Shown here piece after piece: positions 41,906 through 50,539 of a stretch of 64,000 nt of DNA. Each line of letters starts with the position of its first letter. Position 1 is the stretch's first letter. Source of the stretch: CAUUJV01 sp963545565 (GTDB lineage: Bacteria > Actinomycetota > Actinomycetes > Actinomycetales > Bifidobacteriaceae); contig CAUUJV010000001.1 in NCBI GenBank assembly GCA_963545565.1, forward strand, positions 124,001 to 188,000. Direction: 5' to 3'. Both the position numbers and the translations under genes were made by a program. The notes below the pieces were generated by a model, which worked only from the letters and a program-made list of their open reading frames with translations, searched no databases and had not been told where the DNA came from.

Positions 41906-41995
41906 TATACTAATAGCCGCTGCTTCACAGTATGCTCAGCCGATGTGACTGAGTTAATTGTGGGGTAACGGCTATTATTGTATACATTGTTTTTT
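41906..41995 (+). ncRNA. Structured element between clpP2 and clpX
   Basis: Outer arms TATAC (41906-41910) plus TAATAGCCG (41911-41919) pair with CGGCTATTA (41969-41977) plus GTATA (41980-41984), leaving two unpaired bases. Inside, two hairpins compete: TCACA (41925-41929) with TGTGA (41944-41948), or CTCAG (41935-41939) with CTGAG (41949-41953). A run of six T (41990-41995) follows. It may be a complex terminator, an attenuator or a processed RNA. Confidence 0.45.
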
Positions 41996-42053
41996 ATGTA
42001 GGTGGATTGTTTCGTAATACGCAGAAGTGTGCTATGCAGAAGAAAGGAAAGCG

Positions 42054-43394
42054 ATGAGTCAAGTCATCAGTTATAACGAAGATATTCCTTCATGCAGCTT
42101 CTGTGGAAAATCAGAAGATCAGGTTAAAAAACTCGTCACCGGTTCAAACGTCGCAATTTGCGATGAATGTATTGAACTGTGTGTGGAAATAATATCTGAT
42201 GAGCGTCAAGCTGATGCTGATGCGAGTTCTTTGAAATTGATTCCACCTAGCAAGATTGCTACTTTTTTGGATTCTTATGTGGTTGGGCAAGAGGATGCAA
42301 AACAGGCTTTAGCCGTTGCGGTTTATAACCATTATAAACGTGTGAATATTGAGCTTTCTGAGCAAGCACAAAAGCTGTCTAAAGCAGTGGGGCAGAATAC
42401 CAGCGAACTTGATTCTGTTGAAATTTCAAAATCCAACGTACTTTTACTCGGACCAACCGGCACCGGTAAAACATATTTAGCTCAGACTTTGGCTCGTATC
42501 ATGAACGTACCATTTGCCATTGTGGACGCCACAACGCTAACAGAAGCAGGATATGTGGGCGATGACGTTGAAACAATTTTACAGCGTCTTCTTCAAGCTG
42601 CTGATGGCAATATAGAGCGTGCTCAACGTGGAATTATTTACATTGATGAGATTGATAAGATTGCTCGTAAAACGGGTGAAAATACTTCAATTACTCGAGA
42701 TGTTTCTGGTGAAGGCGTGCAGCAGGCATTGCTGAAAATTATTGAGGGTACGGTGGCGACTGTGCCATTAAAAGGCACAAGAAAGCATGAAGAGCAGGAG
42801 ATGGTGCACATTGATACCCGCTCTATTCTCTTCATCTGTGGTGGTGCCTTTGTGGGCCTTGACGATGTAATTAAAAAACGTTGGGGACATCGTGAAACAG
42901 GCTTCGGTAGCGATTGGTCGGCACAAGATGCCACTACAGAGGAAACTTTGCGACACGTGACTGCTGATGATCTTGCCGAGTATGGCTTGTTACCCGAATT
43001 TGTAGGACGTGTGCCTGTGATAAGTGTCCTCAATCCATTGACAGTTGATGACTTAATTAGCATCATGACCCAACCTGTCAATGCTTTGACGAAGCAATAT
43101 GCCAAACTTTTCCGCGTTGAAGATGTCGAATTGAAATTCACTCAAGATGCTCTTGAAGAGATTGCACAAGAGGCTCTTGATAGAGGAACCGGCGCGCGAG
43201 GATTACGATCAATTATGGAAAAGACTCTACAAAAAACGATGTTTGAAATTCCAGATAGGAATGATGTCAAAGCTGTCATCGTGGATTCCGAGTCTGTTCG
43301 TGGCATCAAAGAGCCTGAATATGTTATGAAATCAGCCACACAGGGTGCGCGACGCGCCGATTTGCATAATGAGCAACTAGCGAATAATATCTAG
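42054..43394 (+). CDS. clpX: ATP-dependent Clp protease ATP-binding subunit ClpX
   Basis: AAA+ unfoldase that recognises and threads substrates into ClpP. The N-terminal zinc-binding domain has four Cys (CSFCGK and CDECIELC). Walker A is GPTGTGKT, Walker B is IIYIDEIDKIA, and the pore loop region EAGYVGDDVE is seen. Sensor and arginine-finger stretches include LLPEFVGRVPVI and RGTGARGLRSIME. The 446 residues match the family. ATG 42054 is used because AGAAAGGA lies six bases upstream; the open frame from 42027 would place nine residues ahead of the zinc domain without support. The tRNA-Asn gene follows on the same strand after about 30 bases. Confidence 0.96.
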   Translation: MSQVISYNEDIPSCSFCGKSEDQVKKLVTGSNVAICDECIELCVEIISDERQADADASSLKLIPPSKIATFLDSYVVGQEDAKQALAVAVYNHYKRVNIELSEQAQKLSKAVGQNTSELDSVEISKSNVLLLGPTGTGKTYLAQTLARIMNVPFAIVDATTLTEAGYVGDDVETILQRLLQAADGNIERAQRGIIYIDEIDKIARKTGENTSITRDVSGEGVQQALLKIIEGTVATVPLKGTRKHEEQEMVHIDTRSILFICGGAFVGLDDVIKKRWGHRETGFGSDWSAQDATTEETLRHVTADDLAEYGLLPEFVGRVPVISVLNPLTVDDLISIMTQPVNALTKQYAKLFRVEDVELKFTQDALEEIAQEALDRGTGARGLRSIMEKTLQKTMFEIPDRNDVKAVIVDSESVRGIKEPEYVMKSATQGARRADLHNEQLANNI

Positions 43395-43424
43395 GTTTTG
43401 TGCGCTGCAGAAATGCAGAGACAT

Positions 43425-43497
43425 TCCCGCGTAGCTCAGTTGGCAGAGCGCTTGACTGTTAATCAGGATGTCGCTGGTTCAAGCCCAGCCGCGGGAG
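43425..43497 (+). tRNA. tRNA-Asn (anticodon GTT)
   Basis: The acceptor arm TCCCGCG pairs with CGCGGGA at 43490-43496. The D arm is GCTC/GAGC, the anticodon arm CTTGA/TCAGG around CTGTTAA, and the T arm GCTGG/CCAGC around TTCAAGC. All stems fit; the anticodon is GTT. The discriminator is G and CCA is not encoded. If the AspRS in this window is non-discriminating, this tRNA would be one of its substrates. Confidence 0.97.
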
Positions 43498-43502
43498 CGA
43501 CT

Positions 43503-43528
43503 AAGACCAAGGAAGCTTGGTCTTTTTT
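43503..43528 (+). terminator. Intrinsic terminator after tRNA-Asn
   Basis: AAGACCAA (43503-43510) pairs with TTGGTCTT (43517-43524) around a six-base loop, followed by TTTT (43525-43528). Confidence 0.88.
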
Positions 43529-43602
43529 GTTTTTAGATTCCTATTCGACCACATTGGTTGAAATCAATTACATCCTAAACCTTTGCGGTGCACAATTGCT
43601 GC

Positions 43603-44202
43603 ATGAATTATTACATAAAATTTTCTCAACTGTGCTCTCGGGTTGTATCTGCTCGCGTGGTGAGTCTTTTTATCGTTCTGTGCATTGTTGCATGTAGTAT
43701 AACAGGTTCAAAAGCATGGGCCGTAAATCCCTATATGAAATCTGGAAGATCAGCAACTACAGCAGAGTTGGGTTGCGGCGAGAGATTTGTATGGCCAATT
43801 CAACCCAAGGGTAGTCAGGTTCCACGTATAATCCAGCCATTCAAGAACCCTGAAAAACCGTGGTTAAAAGGCCATAGAGGAGTTGACCTGCAAACCTATG
43901 TGGGTCAAGAGATTTATTCTCCTCATGACGGCATTATTCACTTTGTAGGCTCAGTTGGTGGTAAAGATGTGGTAAGCATTGAATACAAAAATGGTTGGAT
44001 TAGTACTTTTGAACCAGCAAAGACCATCCTCAAGGAAGGAGATGTCGTAGCACGCAACCAAATCATAGGCAGGGTAGAGGGTGTTAGTGATCATTGCGTT
44101 GGTACTTGCGTTCAATGGGGCGTTAGAATTGCGGATAAAAAATATATAGATCCAGTTAAGACGGTAATTAACACTGCAATCGTGCTAAAACCAGTAAATT
44201 GA
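43603..44202 (+). CDS. Secreted LytM/M23-like protein, probably catalytically inactive
   Basis: Cell-wall protein of the M23 (LytM) peptidase fold. A signal peptide with a basic start and hydrophobic core (VVSLFIVLCIVACSITGS) ends near AWA, so it is secreted; a lipobox is not clear. The first zinc motif is intact: HRGVDL supplies His and Asp. The second, normally HxH (CLHWG in many actinobacterial members), reads HCVGTCVQWGVR; the final His is Gln. Without that ligand, zinc binding and hydrolysis are doubtful, and a role as an activator or wall-binding protein is more likely. The start is uncertain: GTG 43588 and ATG 43603 are in frame and neither has a good ribosome-binding site. It lies alone between tRNA-Asn and a ligase. 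Confidence 0.72.
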   Translation: MNYYIKFSQLCSRVVSARVVSLFIVLCIVACSITGSKAWAVNPYMKSGRSATTAELGCGERFVWPIQPKGSQVPRIIQPFKNPEKPWLKGHRGVDLQTYVGQEIYSPHDGIIHFVGSVGGKDVVSIEYKNGWISTFEPAKTILKEGDVVARNQIIGRVEGVSDHCVGTCVQWGVRIADKKYIDPVKTVINTAIVLKPVN

Positions 44203-44254
44203 GACTGCGCGGTACACTGAGAATATATTTGTTGTTTTACCCAAGGACTGTGTT

Positions 44255-46087
44255 ATGCGCAAGGAATTTACAAGGCAGTTAACTTCACCTATAGACTGCG
44301 ATAAAAATGTTTTTTCCATTTTGCTTAATCGTGTAGAGCGCACACCTGATGAGGCACTTGTTGAATATAAAAAAGCTGATGGTTCTTGGGGGGCTTTCAC
44401 TGCAACAGAGTTTAAGAACATTGTCATCGGCTTGGCAAAGGGACTTATCAATAGAGGTATTAAGCGCGGCGATGCTGTTGCTGTGCTTTCTAAAACGCGT
44501 TGGGAGTGGACTGCTCTCGATTTAGCAATTATGGCTGTTGGCGGCTTGACAGTTCCTGTGTATGAAACTAACTCACCGCTGCAGATCAAGACAATTGCGA
44601 ACGATTCCACTATTCGTATGATTTTTGTTGAGAATGATATGCAGCGTGACAAGATTGACGCTGTTTTCGACGAGATGCCTTCAGTAAAAAGCGTGTATAC
44701 CATCGAAAGCGAAGGCATTAACAATACGGCTATTGATACCTTCATCGAATATGGCAAGTCTGTTTCAGATCAGGTTTTCTGGGATAGAGTTAACGAGATC
44801 AGTGGTGATGATCTTGCAACAATCGTCTATACATCAGGCTCAACTGGCCAGCCAAAGGGTATTGAGCTGACCCATAAGAACTTTGTATTTATGGCTTACT
44901 CAGGTATCCAATCTATGACGGACATTAGCTATCGCCCTGGCGGTGGTCGTTTGCTGCTTTTCCTGCCTCTGGCGCATGTTTTTGCTCGCTACATGCAGTT
45001 CTTCTGCATTGGTGGAAATATTGTTCTTGGTCTTTCCGGAGATTTGAAAACAATCATTAAAGATTTCCAGACTTTCAAACCAACCTTCATTTTGGCTGTT
45101 CCTCGCATATTTGAAAAAGTTTATAATGCTGCTTCTCAAAAAGCTGGTAAGGGTCTTGCTGGCAAGTTATTCATGCGTTCTTCCAATATTGCTCGTGAAT
45201 GGTCGTATGCTCAGCAAGAAGGCCGTAAACTCAGCCTCCTCAATGGTGTGCAGTATGCCATCTATTCCAAACTTGTTTACTCAAATATCATGAGCATTTT
45301 TGGTGGGCAAGTTGATTTTGCAGTTTCCGGCGGAGCACCACTTGACGCTTCAATCGCACACTTCTTCAACGGAGTTGGTTTACCGCTACTCGAAGGCTAT
45401 GGGATGACGGAAACTTGCGCTCCTGCAAGTGTAAACCCAACTGTTGGCTATAAGATTGGTTCAATCGGTTTGCCTTTGGAAGGCATAACTTTTGGTGTTG
45501 CAGACGATGGGGAGTTGTGCATAAAGGGACCAAGCGTGTGCAAGGGCTACCACAATCATTCGGAAATCACGAAGGCTCAGATAGTGGATGGTTGGCTGCA
45601 TACCGGCGATCTTGGCGATCTTGACGACGAGGGTTTTGTATATCTAACCGGTCGCAAAAAAGATTTGATTATTACTGCTGGTGGAAAAAACGTTTCTCCG
45701 GGTGTATTAGAGTCTAGCGTTATGACTTCTCCTGTTGTCAGTCAATGCGTTGCCATTGGTGATAAGAAACCGTTCATTGCCGCTCTTATAACTCTTGATT
45801 TGGATGACACAAATGCATGGCTGAAGTCGCAGGGGGTTGCTCCTGTTGCTAATTTGGCTGAAGCAGCGAAGAATCCTATCGTGCGTGCGGAAGTAGATAA
45901 TGCTGTTGACCGTGCAAACGCACAGGTTTCGCGTGCGGAATCTATTCGCAAGTTTGAAATTCTCTCAGATAACTTTACGGAGGAAAACGGTATGCTCACC
46001 GCTAGCATGAAAGCTAAACGCTCTGTAATCATCGATCACTACTCACGCCTCATCGATACGGTTATCTACAAGCCTCGCAAAAGGTAG
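44255..46087 (+). CDS. Long-chain acyl-CoA ligase / AMP-binding enzyme (first copy)
   Basis: Adenylate-forming enzyme of the ANL superfamily, long-chain fatty acid:CoA ligase type. The P-loop is YTSGSTGQPKG with flanking LTHKNF. LLLFLPLAHVFARYMQ is typical of the long-chain group. The A5 motif is YGMTETCAP, and the hinge region is GWLHTGDLGDLDDEGF followed by GRKKDLIITAGGKNVSPG. The 610 residues are typical of FadD15-like actinobacterial enzymes. Product acyl-CoA probably feeds phospholipid synthesis, since bifidobacteria generally lack beta-oxidation. AAGGAC lies before ATG 44255. A related gene lies at 51842; the two share layout but not close sequence. Confidence 0.88.
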   Translation: MRKEFTRQLTSPIDCDKNVFSILLNRVERTPDEALVEYKKADGSWGAFTATEFKNIVIGLAKGLINRGIKRGDAVAVLSKTRWEWTALDLAIMAVGGLTVPVYETNSPLQIKTIANDSTIRMIFVENDMQRDKIDAVFDEMPSVKSVYTIESEGINNTAIDTFIEYGKSVSDQVFWDRVNEISGDDLATIVYTSGSTGQPKGIELTHKNFVFMAYSGIQSMTDISYRPGGGRLLLFLPLAHVFARYMQFFCIGGNIVLGLSGDLKTIIKDFQTFKPTFILAVPRIFEKVYNAASQKAGKGLAGKLFMRSSNIAREWSYAQQEGRKLSLLNGVQYAIYSKLVYSNIMSIFGGQVDFAVSGGAPLDASIAHFFNGVGLPLLEGYGMTETCAPASVNPTVGYKIGSIGLPLEGITFGVADDGELCIKGPSVCKGYHNHSEITKAQIVDGWLHTGDLGDLDDEGFVYLTGRKKDLIITAGGKNVSPGVLESSVMTSPVVSQCVAIGDKKPFIAALITLDLDDTNAWLKSQGVAPVANLAEAAKNPIVRAEVDNAVDRANAQVSRAESIRKFEILSDNFTEENGMLTASMKAKRSVIIDHYSRLIDTVIYKPRKR

Positions 46088-46130
46088 CGTAGGACAAACC
46101 AAAAAGAAAAATAAGAAAAAAAGATTTCCC

Positions 46131-47699
46131 TTACAAGCTCGCGTCTGCTGCTGAAATATAATTGGTATCAATCAAAATTCTTTTAAGATTTTGAGCTGAA
46201 ACCGTCATCAATGGTTCTTTCAGAACGCCATAGGTGCGGGTTTCCTTTTTTCCTTTTTTGAGGCGAATGGTTGTGAGTTGCTTATCAATCTGCTTGAGAG
46301 ATAAGCCGTTATTGAAATCAGCTGCAATCTGTGCAACGTCAGTGGAGTAAGAGAGCCTGTCTTCCAAACCAGTCATCCACTGTTTCCCGTTGACAATGTA
46401 TTGCATATTGGATGTGTATGCACCGTAGCCTGTGATAATTGGCCAAGTATTATCAGACTTTGCTGTCGAATCAGAACTCGAAGTAGAATCAGACTCAGAT
46501 GATGAAGAAGAAGAGTTGGAATTACTTGAAGATTCTGTAGATTGAGGAGCAGGGACTGAGCTCTTAGAAAGAGGACCGTTTCCACGTAGATTCTGCATCA
46601 CATCATCAATAGAAATCTTCGGATTAATATCAGTGCTTGAGCCTTCATATCCCATATCAGTAAGGGCGGCAATAACTCCGCTTGCTGTGTAATCATTCAT
46701 GCATAACACACCGTCAATATCTTCGAGTGAAGCGTCACTGAGAATCTGCGAAGTTACACTCGTTGACTGTTCAAGCCGACTAGCCATAGCGGCTTCAACA
46801 GAGTCGCGTGAAGAGGAATCAATGGTTAGGGGTACCCAGTCGCTTGATTTTGTAGAGGCGTCAACAAGACCAGATGGGCTATACGCCTTTCCAGAGCGGA
46901 AATAAGGACCAAGTACGCTCCATATTCCAGAAAAAGCATCACGAGCAAAAGCAGTGGTTGATGAAGACGGAAGAAGAATTTCTATACTTACAGGATTTTT
47001 TGATGTGGAAGAATTGAGCTTAAGCTTCGATACCAATTGACGTGCTTGGAGAATGCCAATCTGGTGTGCAGAAGACATGTTGACAAACACATCAGGGGTA
47101 AAACCCTTTACGTGTTGAGAAATAAGAATAACTCGCATTCCTGCGTTTTGTGCTTTTTGCAGAGAATCTTTTAGCTGTGCAATCGAAGTAGATTTAGTTT
47201 CTGAATCTGATGAACTCGAACTTGATGAAGCGTTAGCAGTATTGGAGGCAGAGGCTTTTGTAACGTAATCACCATACTGAGTCGTCGATGAATCTGTTGA
47301 TAGTGCAGGGGCAACGATGAGAGTAGCGGTTTTATTTTTATGATGGGCAACGTAGTTTGAAATTGCTTCAGCCTGATCTTGAGGGTTTGAAGAAGAGCTT
47401 TCGGTGGTTTTTTTAGTATTAAAGCCAGCAGAGGCAAGCGATTTTTTGAGACTTGTTTTCAGCGAATTCCATTTATTGAGTGGTTTTTCGTTAGTAATTG
47501 TTAATCCGTCAGAGGGTAGGAATACTGCGACATTGCCAGTAATCTTCGAGATGGATGCTGATGACGACTGGGAATTTGAAGATGTGCACGCCCCTGTTAA
47601 AAAAAGAATAGATATAGTTAACGCAGCAAAAACATTGCGTGACCACATTACAAAAGATTTTTTTGACGACACAATATGCATTACCAATCCACTTTCCAT
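46131..47699 (-). CDS. Orphan lipoprotein with periplasmic-binding-protein type 1 fold
   Basis: Predicted membrane-anchored solute-binding lipoprotein. The signal region has basic residues, then VFAALTISILFLTGAC with a lipobox (LTGAC). The mature part resembles type 1 sugar-binding proteins: NVAVFLPSDGLTITNE, QAEAISNYVAHHKNKTATLIVAP, then the hinge-like DGVLCMNDYTASGVIAALTDMG and PIITGYGAYTSNMQYIVNGKQ. A Ser/Thr/Asp-rich insert of about 45 residues lies between these last two blocks, and another Ser-rich stretch lies earlier. No ABC permease or ATPase gene is adjacent, so its partner, if any, is elsewhere. The start is uncertain: ATG 47699, or 47681 six codons in. The 522-residue length is large for the family. 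Confidence 0.7.
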   Translation of the reverse strand: MESGLVMHIVSSKKSFVMWSRNVFAALTISILFLTGACTSSNSQSSSASISKITGNVAVFLPSDGLTITNEKPLNKWNSLKTSLKKSLASAGFNTKKTTESSSSNPQDQAEAISNYVAHHKNKTATLIVAPALSTDSSTTQYGDYVTKASASNTANASSSSSSSDSETKSTSIAQLKDSLQKAQNAGMRVILISQHVKGFTPDVFVNMSSAHQIGILQARQLVSKLKLNSSTSKNPVSIEILLPSSSTTAFARDAFSGIWSVLGPYFRSGKAYSPSGLVDASTKSSDWVPLTIDSSSRDSVEAAMASRLEQSTSVTSQILSDASLEDIDGVLCMNDYTASGVIAALTDMGYEGSSTDINPKISIDDVMQNLRGNGPLSKSSVPAPQSTESSSNSNSSSSSSESDSTSSSDSTAKSDNTWPIITGYGAYTSNMQYIVNGKQWMTGLEDRLSYSTDVAQIAADFNNGLSLKQIDKQLTTIRLKKGKKETRTYGVLKEPLMTVSAQNLKRILIDTNYISAADASL

Positions 47700-47735
47700 A
47701 ACACTGGTTTATTGTAAAACACAATGAGGGAAGAA

Positions 47736-47777
47736 CAAAGAAAGCGGTATAACTCGAAAGGCTTCAAGTCATACCGC
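47736..47777 (-). terminator. Terminator of icd
   Basis: On the minus strand GCGGTAT (47777-47771) pairs with ATACCGC (47750-47744), extended inside by ACT/AGT and GAA/TTC. TTTCTTTG follows. Confidence 0.75.
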
Positions 47778-47850
47778 TGCGCTGGCGTAATTTTATTCTT
47801 ATTTAGTTTTTTGGATGAAATTTTAGAACTCTAAAGCTTTACATGAGTCT

Positions 47851-49065
47851 TCAGGCGAGAGCCTTGTCTAGTTCATATGCCAAGGCATCCATGAATCCTT
47901 CAGTATCTAACCATTCCTGGTTAGGACCTACGAGTGCAGCAAGATCCTTGGTCATACGACTAGATTCAACCGTTGAAACAACCACTTTTTCAAGTGTCGC
48001 TGCAAAGTTTGCTACCTCAGGGGTGCTGTCAAGCTTTGCACGATGCTTTAGTCCACCGGTCCATGCGTAAATAGAAGCAATCGGATTAGTAGAAGTTTTT
48101 TCGCCTTTTTGCCACTTACGATAATGACGAGTCACAGTGCCGTGAGCAGCTTCAGCTTCAACAGTTTCACCATCTGGAGTCATCAATACAGATGTCATAA
48201 GTCCAAGAGAACCATAACCCTGCGCAACTGTGTCAGATTGCACATCGCCATCATAGTTCTTGCAAGCCCACACGTAACCGCCGCTCCATTTCAAGGAGCT
48301 GGCTACCATGTCATCAATAAGACGATGCTCATAGGTCAAGCCCTCTAGCTCATAACGCTGCCTATATTCAGTTTCAAACACGCGAGCAAAGATATCTTTG
48401 AACTGTCCGTCATATGCCTTCAAAATTGTGTTCTTTGTAGACAAATAAACAGGATAATGACGCATCAAACCATAGTTGAAGCAGGCGCGAGCAAAGCCTT
48501 CAATAGAATTATCGAGATTGTACTGAACTTGAGCGATGCCAGAAGAAGGATAGTCAAACACAACGTGCTCAATGGGTTCACTTCCGTCGTCAGGGGTGAA
48601 AGTAACAGTTAAACGACCAGAAGTTGGAACACGAAAATCTGTTGCCTTATACTGATCTCCAAATGCGTGGCGAGCCACAACAATTGGCTGCGTCCATCCA
48701 GGGACTAAACGAGGAATATTAGAGATAACAATAGGCTCACGGAAAATTGTGCCTCCCAAAATATTGCGGATAGTTCCATTGGGAGATTTCCACATCTTCT
48801 TTAAGCCAAATTCTTCAACGCGCGCTTCATCAGGCGTGATAGTTGCACACTTGACTCCTACGTGTTCGCGCTGAATTGCGCGTGCAGAATCAATAGTTAC
48901 TTGGTCATCAGTCGCATCGCGATTTTCAATACCCAAATCGTAATAATCCAAATTTACGTCAAGATAGGGCAGAATAAGGCGATTTTTAATATCTTTCCAG
49001 ATTACTCTGGTCATTTCATCGCCGTCTAATTCAACGATGGTTCCATCAACTTTGATTTTCGACAT
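47851..49065 (-). CDS. icd: NADP-dependent isocitrate dehydrogenase
   Basis: Converts isocitrate to 2-oxoglutarate and CO2, giving NADPH and the precursor for glutamate. The 404-residue protein is the eukaryotic-like homodimeric type, seen in VELDGDEMTRVIW at the N-terminus. Also present are CATITPDEARVEEF, the substrate loop SPNGTIRNILGGTIFREPI and VVARHAFGDQYKATDF. The metal and cofactor region is NYDGDVQSDTVAQGYGSLGLM and AAHGTVTRHYRKWQKG. ATG 49065 is used because AAGGAG lies five bases before it and MSKIKVDG matches the family start; the frame to 49107 adds 14 unsupported residues. It is monocistronic, with its own terminator. In an organism without a full TCA cycle it serves glutamate synthesis. 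Confidence 0.95.
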   Translation of the reverse strand: MSKIKVDGTIVELDGDEMTRVIWKDIKNRLILPYLDVNLDYYDLGIENRDATDDQVTIDSARAIQREHVGVKCATITPDEARVEEFGLKKMWKSPNGTIRNILGGTIFREPIVISNIPRLVPGWTQPIVVARHAFGDQYKATDFRVPTSGRLTVTFTPDDGSEPIEHVVFDYPSSGIAQVQYNLDNSIEGFARACFNYGLMRHYPVYLSTKNTILKAYDGQFKDIFARVFETEYRQRYELEGLTYEHRLIDDMVASSLKWSGGYVWACKNYDGDVQSDTVAQGYGSLGLMTSVLMTPDGETVEAEAAHGTVTRHYRKWQKGEKTSTNPIASIYAWTGGLKHRAKLDSTPEVANFAATLEKVVVSTVESSRMTKDLAALVGPNQEWLDTEGFMDALAYELDKALA

Positions 49066-49237
49066 TGAGTCTCCTTGATACTTGGTATTAACGAGCCAAG
49101 CTCGCACTCATGCTACTGTGCGCAATAAGCGATAATCTAATTTCTAGCGTAAAAGTGTTCCATATATGTTTCAACATGTTGATTTTGAGATTGATTTTTG
49201 AGATAAGTAGTGCATGTAAATCGTCCGTCGAGAGCAC

Positions 49238-49243
49238 TAGCCT
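49238..49243 (+). promoter_or_regulatory. Candidate -10 of a leaderless guaB3 mRNA
   Basis: TAGCCT ends seven bases before ATG 49251, and no Shine-Dalgarno sequence intervenes. The match to the -10 consensus is moderate. Confidence 0.35.
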
Positions 49244-49250
49244 TAGAGTC

Positions 49251-50372
49251 ATGACTCAGGAAATTGAAATTGGTATGGGTAAAACCGGCCGCATGTGCTA
49301 TTCACTCGACGATATTGCTATTGTTCCTTCTCGCCGAACTCGCGACCCACAGGATGTCGATACGTCATGGCGAATTGATGCATATGATTTTGATCTTCCT
49401 GTTATCGGCGCTCCGATGGATGCTGTAATGAGCCCAGAAACTGTTATTGCAATGGGTAAGCTTGGCGGACTTGGCGTGCTCGATTTAGAAGGATTGTGGA
49501 CTCGTTATGAGAATCCACAACCAATGCTCGATGAGATTTCACAGCTTGATGAAGTTGATGCCACCCCGCGTCTGCAAGCTCTTTACTCCGAACCGATTAA
49601 GGCTGAGCTCATTACAGAGCGGCTGCACCAGATTCGTGATGCAGGTGTGACCGTTGCAGGTTCCTTGACTCCGCAGAGCATTTTGAAGTTCTACTCTACG
49701 GTGATTGAGGCAGGAGTAGACCTCTTCGTGATTCGCGGCAATGTGGTTTCTGCAGAGCATGTTTCGCAGACTCATGAGCCTTTGAACTTGAAAAAGTTTA
49801 TTTATGAGCTTGATGTTCCAGTGATTGTGGGAGGTGCTGGCTCCTATCAGGCAGCAATTCACCTTATGCGTACTGGCGCTGCTGGCGTGCTTGTTGGTCT
49901 TGGGGGAGGGGCAGTGTCTTCCTCTCGCACAATTACGGGTATGCATGTTCCTATGGCTACTGCAATTGCGGATGTTGCAGCAGCTCGTAAGGATTATATG
50001 GAAGAATCCGATGGACGCTATGTTCGCGTAATTGCTGATTCTGGTATGGGCACAAGCGGTAATTTTGTAAAAGCCTTTGCAATGGGTGCTGATGGAGTAA
50101 TGCTTGGGAATGCACTAGCTCGTGCCTCTGAAGCTCCTGCTCACGGCGCATATTGGGGTCATGAAGCAACGCATGCAACGCTTCCTCGTGGTCGTAAAAC
50201 TCAATTTGAGCAGATTGCAAGTCTCGAAGAGATTCTACTTGGGCCAAGTCACCGCTCCGATGGAACTGTGAACTACGTGGGCGCACTGAAACGAGCAATG
50301 TCATCTGCCGGATATGATAATTTGCGTGAGTTCCAAAAGTGTCCAGTCATTGCTGCTCCACTTTCTCTCTAG
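49251..50372 (+). CDS. guaB3: GuaB3-type IMP dehydrogenase-related protein
   Basis: Member of the IMPDH/GMP reductase (TIM-barrel) superfamily, of the GuaB3 group found in actinobacteria beside the main GuaB. It begins MTQEIEIGMGKTGRMCYSLD, followed by DDIAIVPSRRTRDPQDVD, and has LPVIGAPMDAVMSP and GGLGVLDLEGLWTRY. There is no CBS domain pair. Where IMPDH has its catalytic Cys (GPGSICTT) this protein reads LGGGAVSSSR, with Ser at the Cys position, so ordinary IMPDH or GMP reductase chemistry is doubtful. VIADSGMGTSGNFVKAFAMG and GADGVMLGNALA preserve the phosphate-binding end. ATG 49251 is the family start; sequence ahead of it in frame back to 49110 overlaps the icd divergent promoter. The physiological role is uncertain. 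Confidence 0.88.
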   Translation: MTQEIEIGMGKTGRMCYSLDDIAIVPSRRTRDPQDVDTSWRIDAYDFDLPVIGAPMDAVMSPETVIAMGKLGGLGVLDLEGLWTRYENPQPMLDEISQLDEVDATPRLQALYSEPIKAELITERLHQIRDAGVTVAGSLTPQSILKFYSTVIEAGVDLFVIRGNVVSAEHVSQTHEPLNLKKFIYELDVPVIVGGAGSYQAAIHLMRTGAAGVLVGLGGGAVSSSRTITGMHVPMATAIADVAAARKDYMEESDGRYVRVIADSGMGTSGNFVKAFAMGADGVMLGNALARASEAPAHGAYWGHEATHATLPRGRKTQFEQIASLEEILLGPSHRSDGTVNYVGALKRAMSSAGYDNLREFQKCPVIAAPLSL

Positions 50373-50419
50373 AGTCTCTGTAATAGTATCTTCGTAGTAT
50401 TTTCATACTTTTGTTTTTC

Positions 50420-50472
50420 TAGCTTCATAGCTATGGGCGTGTTGTTCCGTAGTCATGAAGCTATTTTAATTT
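50420..50472 (+). terminator. Intrinsic terminator after guaB3
   Basis: TAGCTTCAT (50420-50428) pairs with ATGAAGCTA (50455-50463), with a further CTATGG/CCGTAG inside, followed by TTTTAATTTTT. Confidence 0.85.
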
Positions 50473-50539
50473 TTCCCAATAATTTCAATACTTTGAGCGA
50501 AATTTTATATAGTGACATCAAAGTGGATTGCTGCGGATT

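Noticed and set aside
43398..43697. Plus-strand frame across tRNA-Asn
   Set aside because: It runs through the tRNA and its terminator and overlaps the LytM gene start; no ribosome-binding site.
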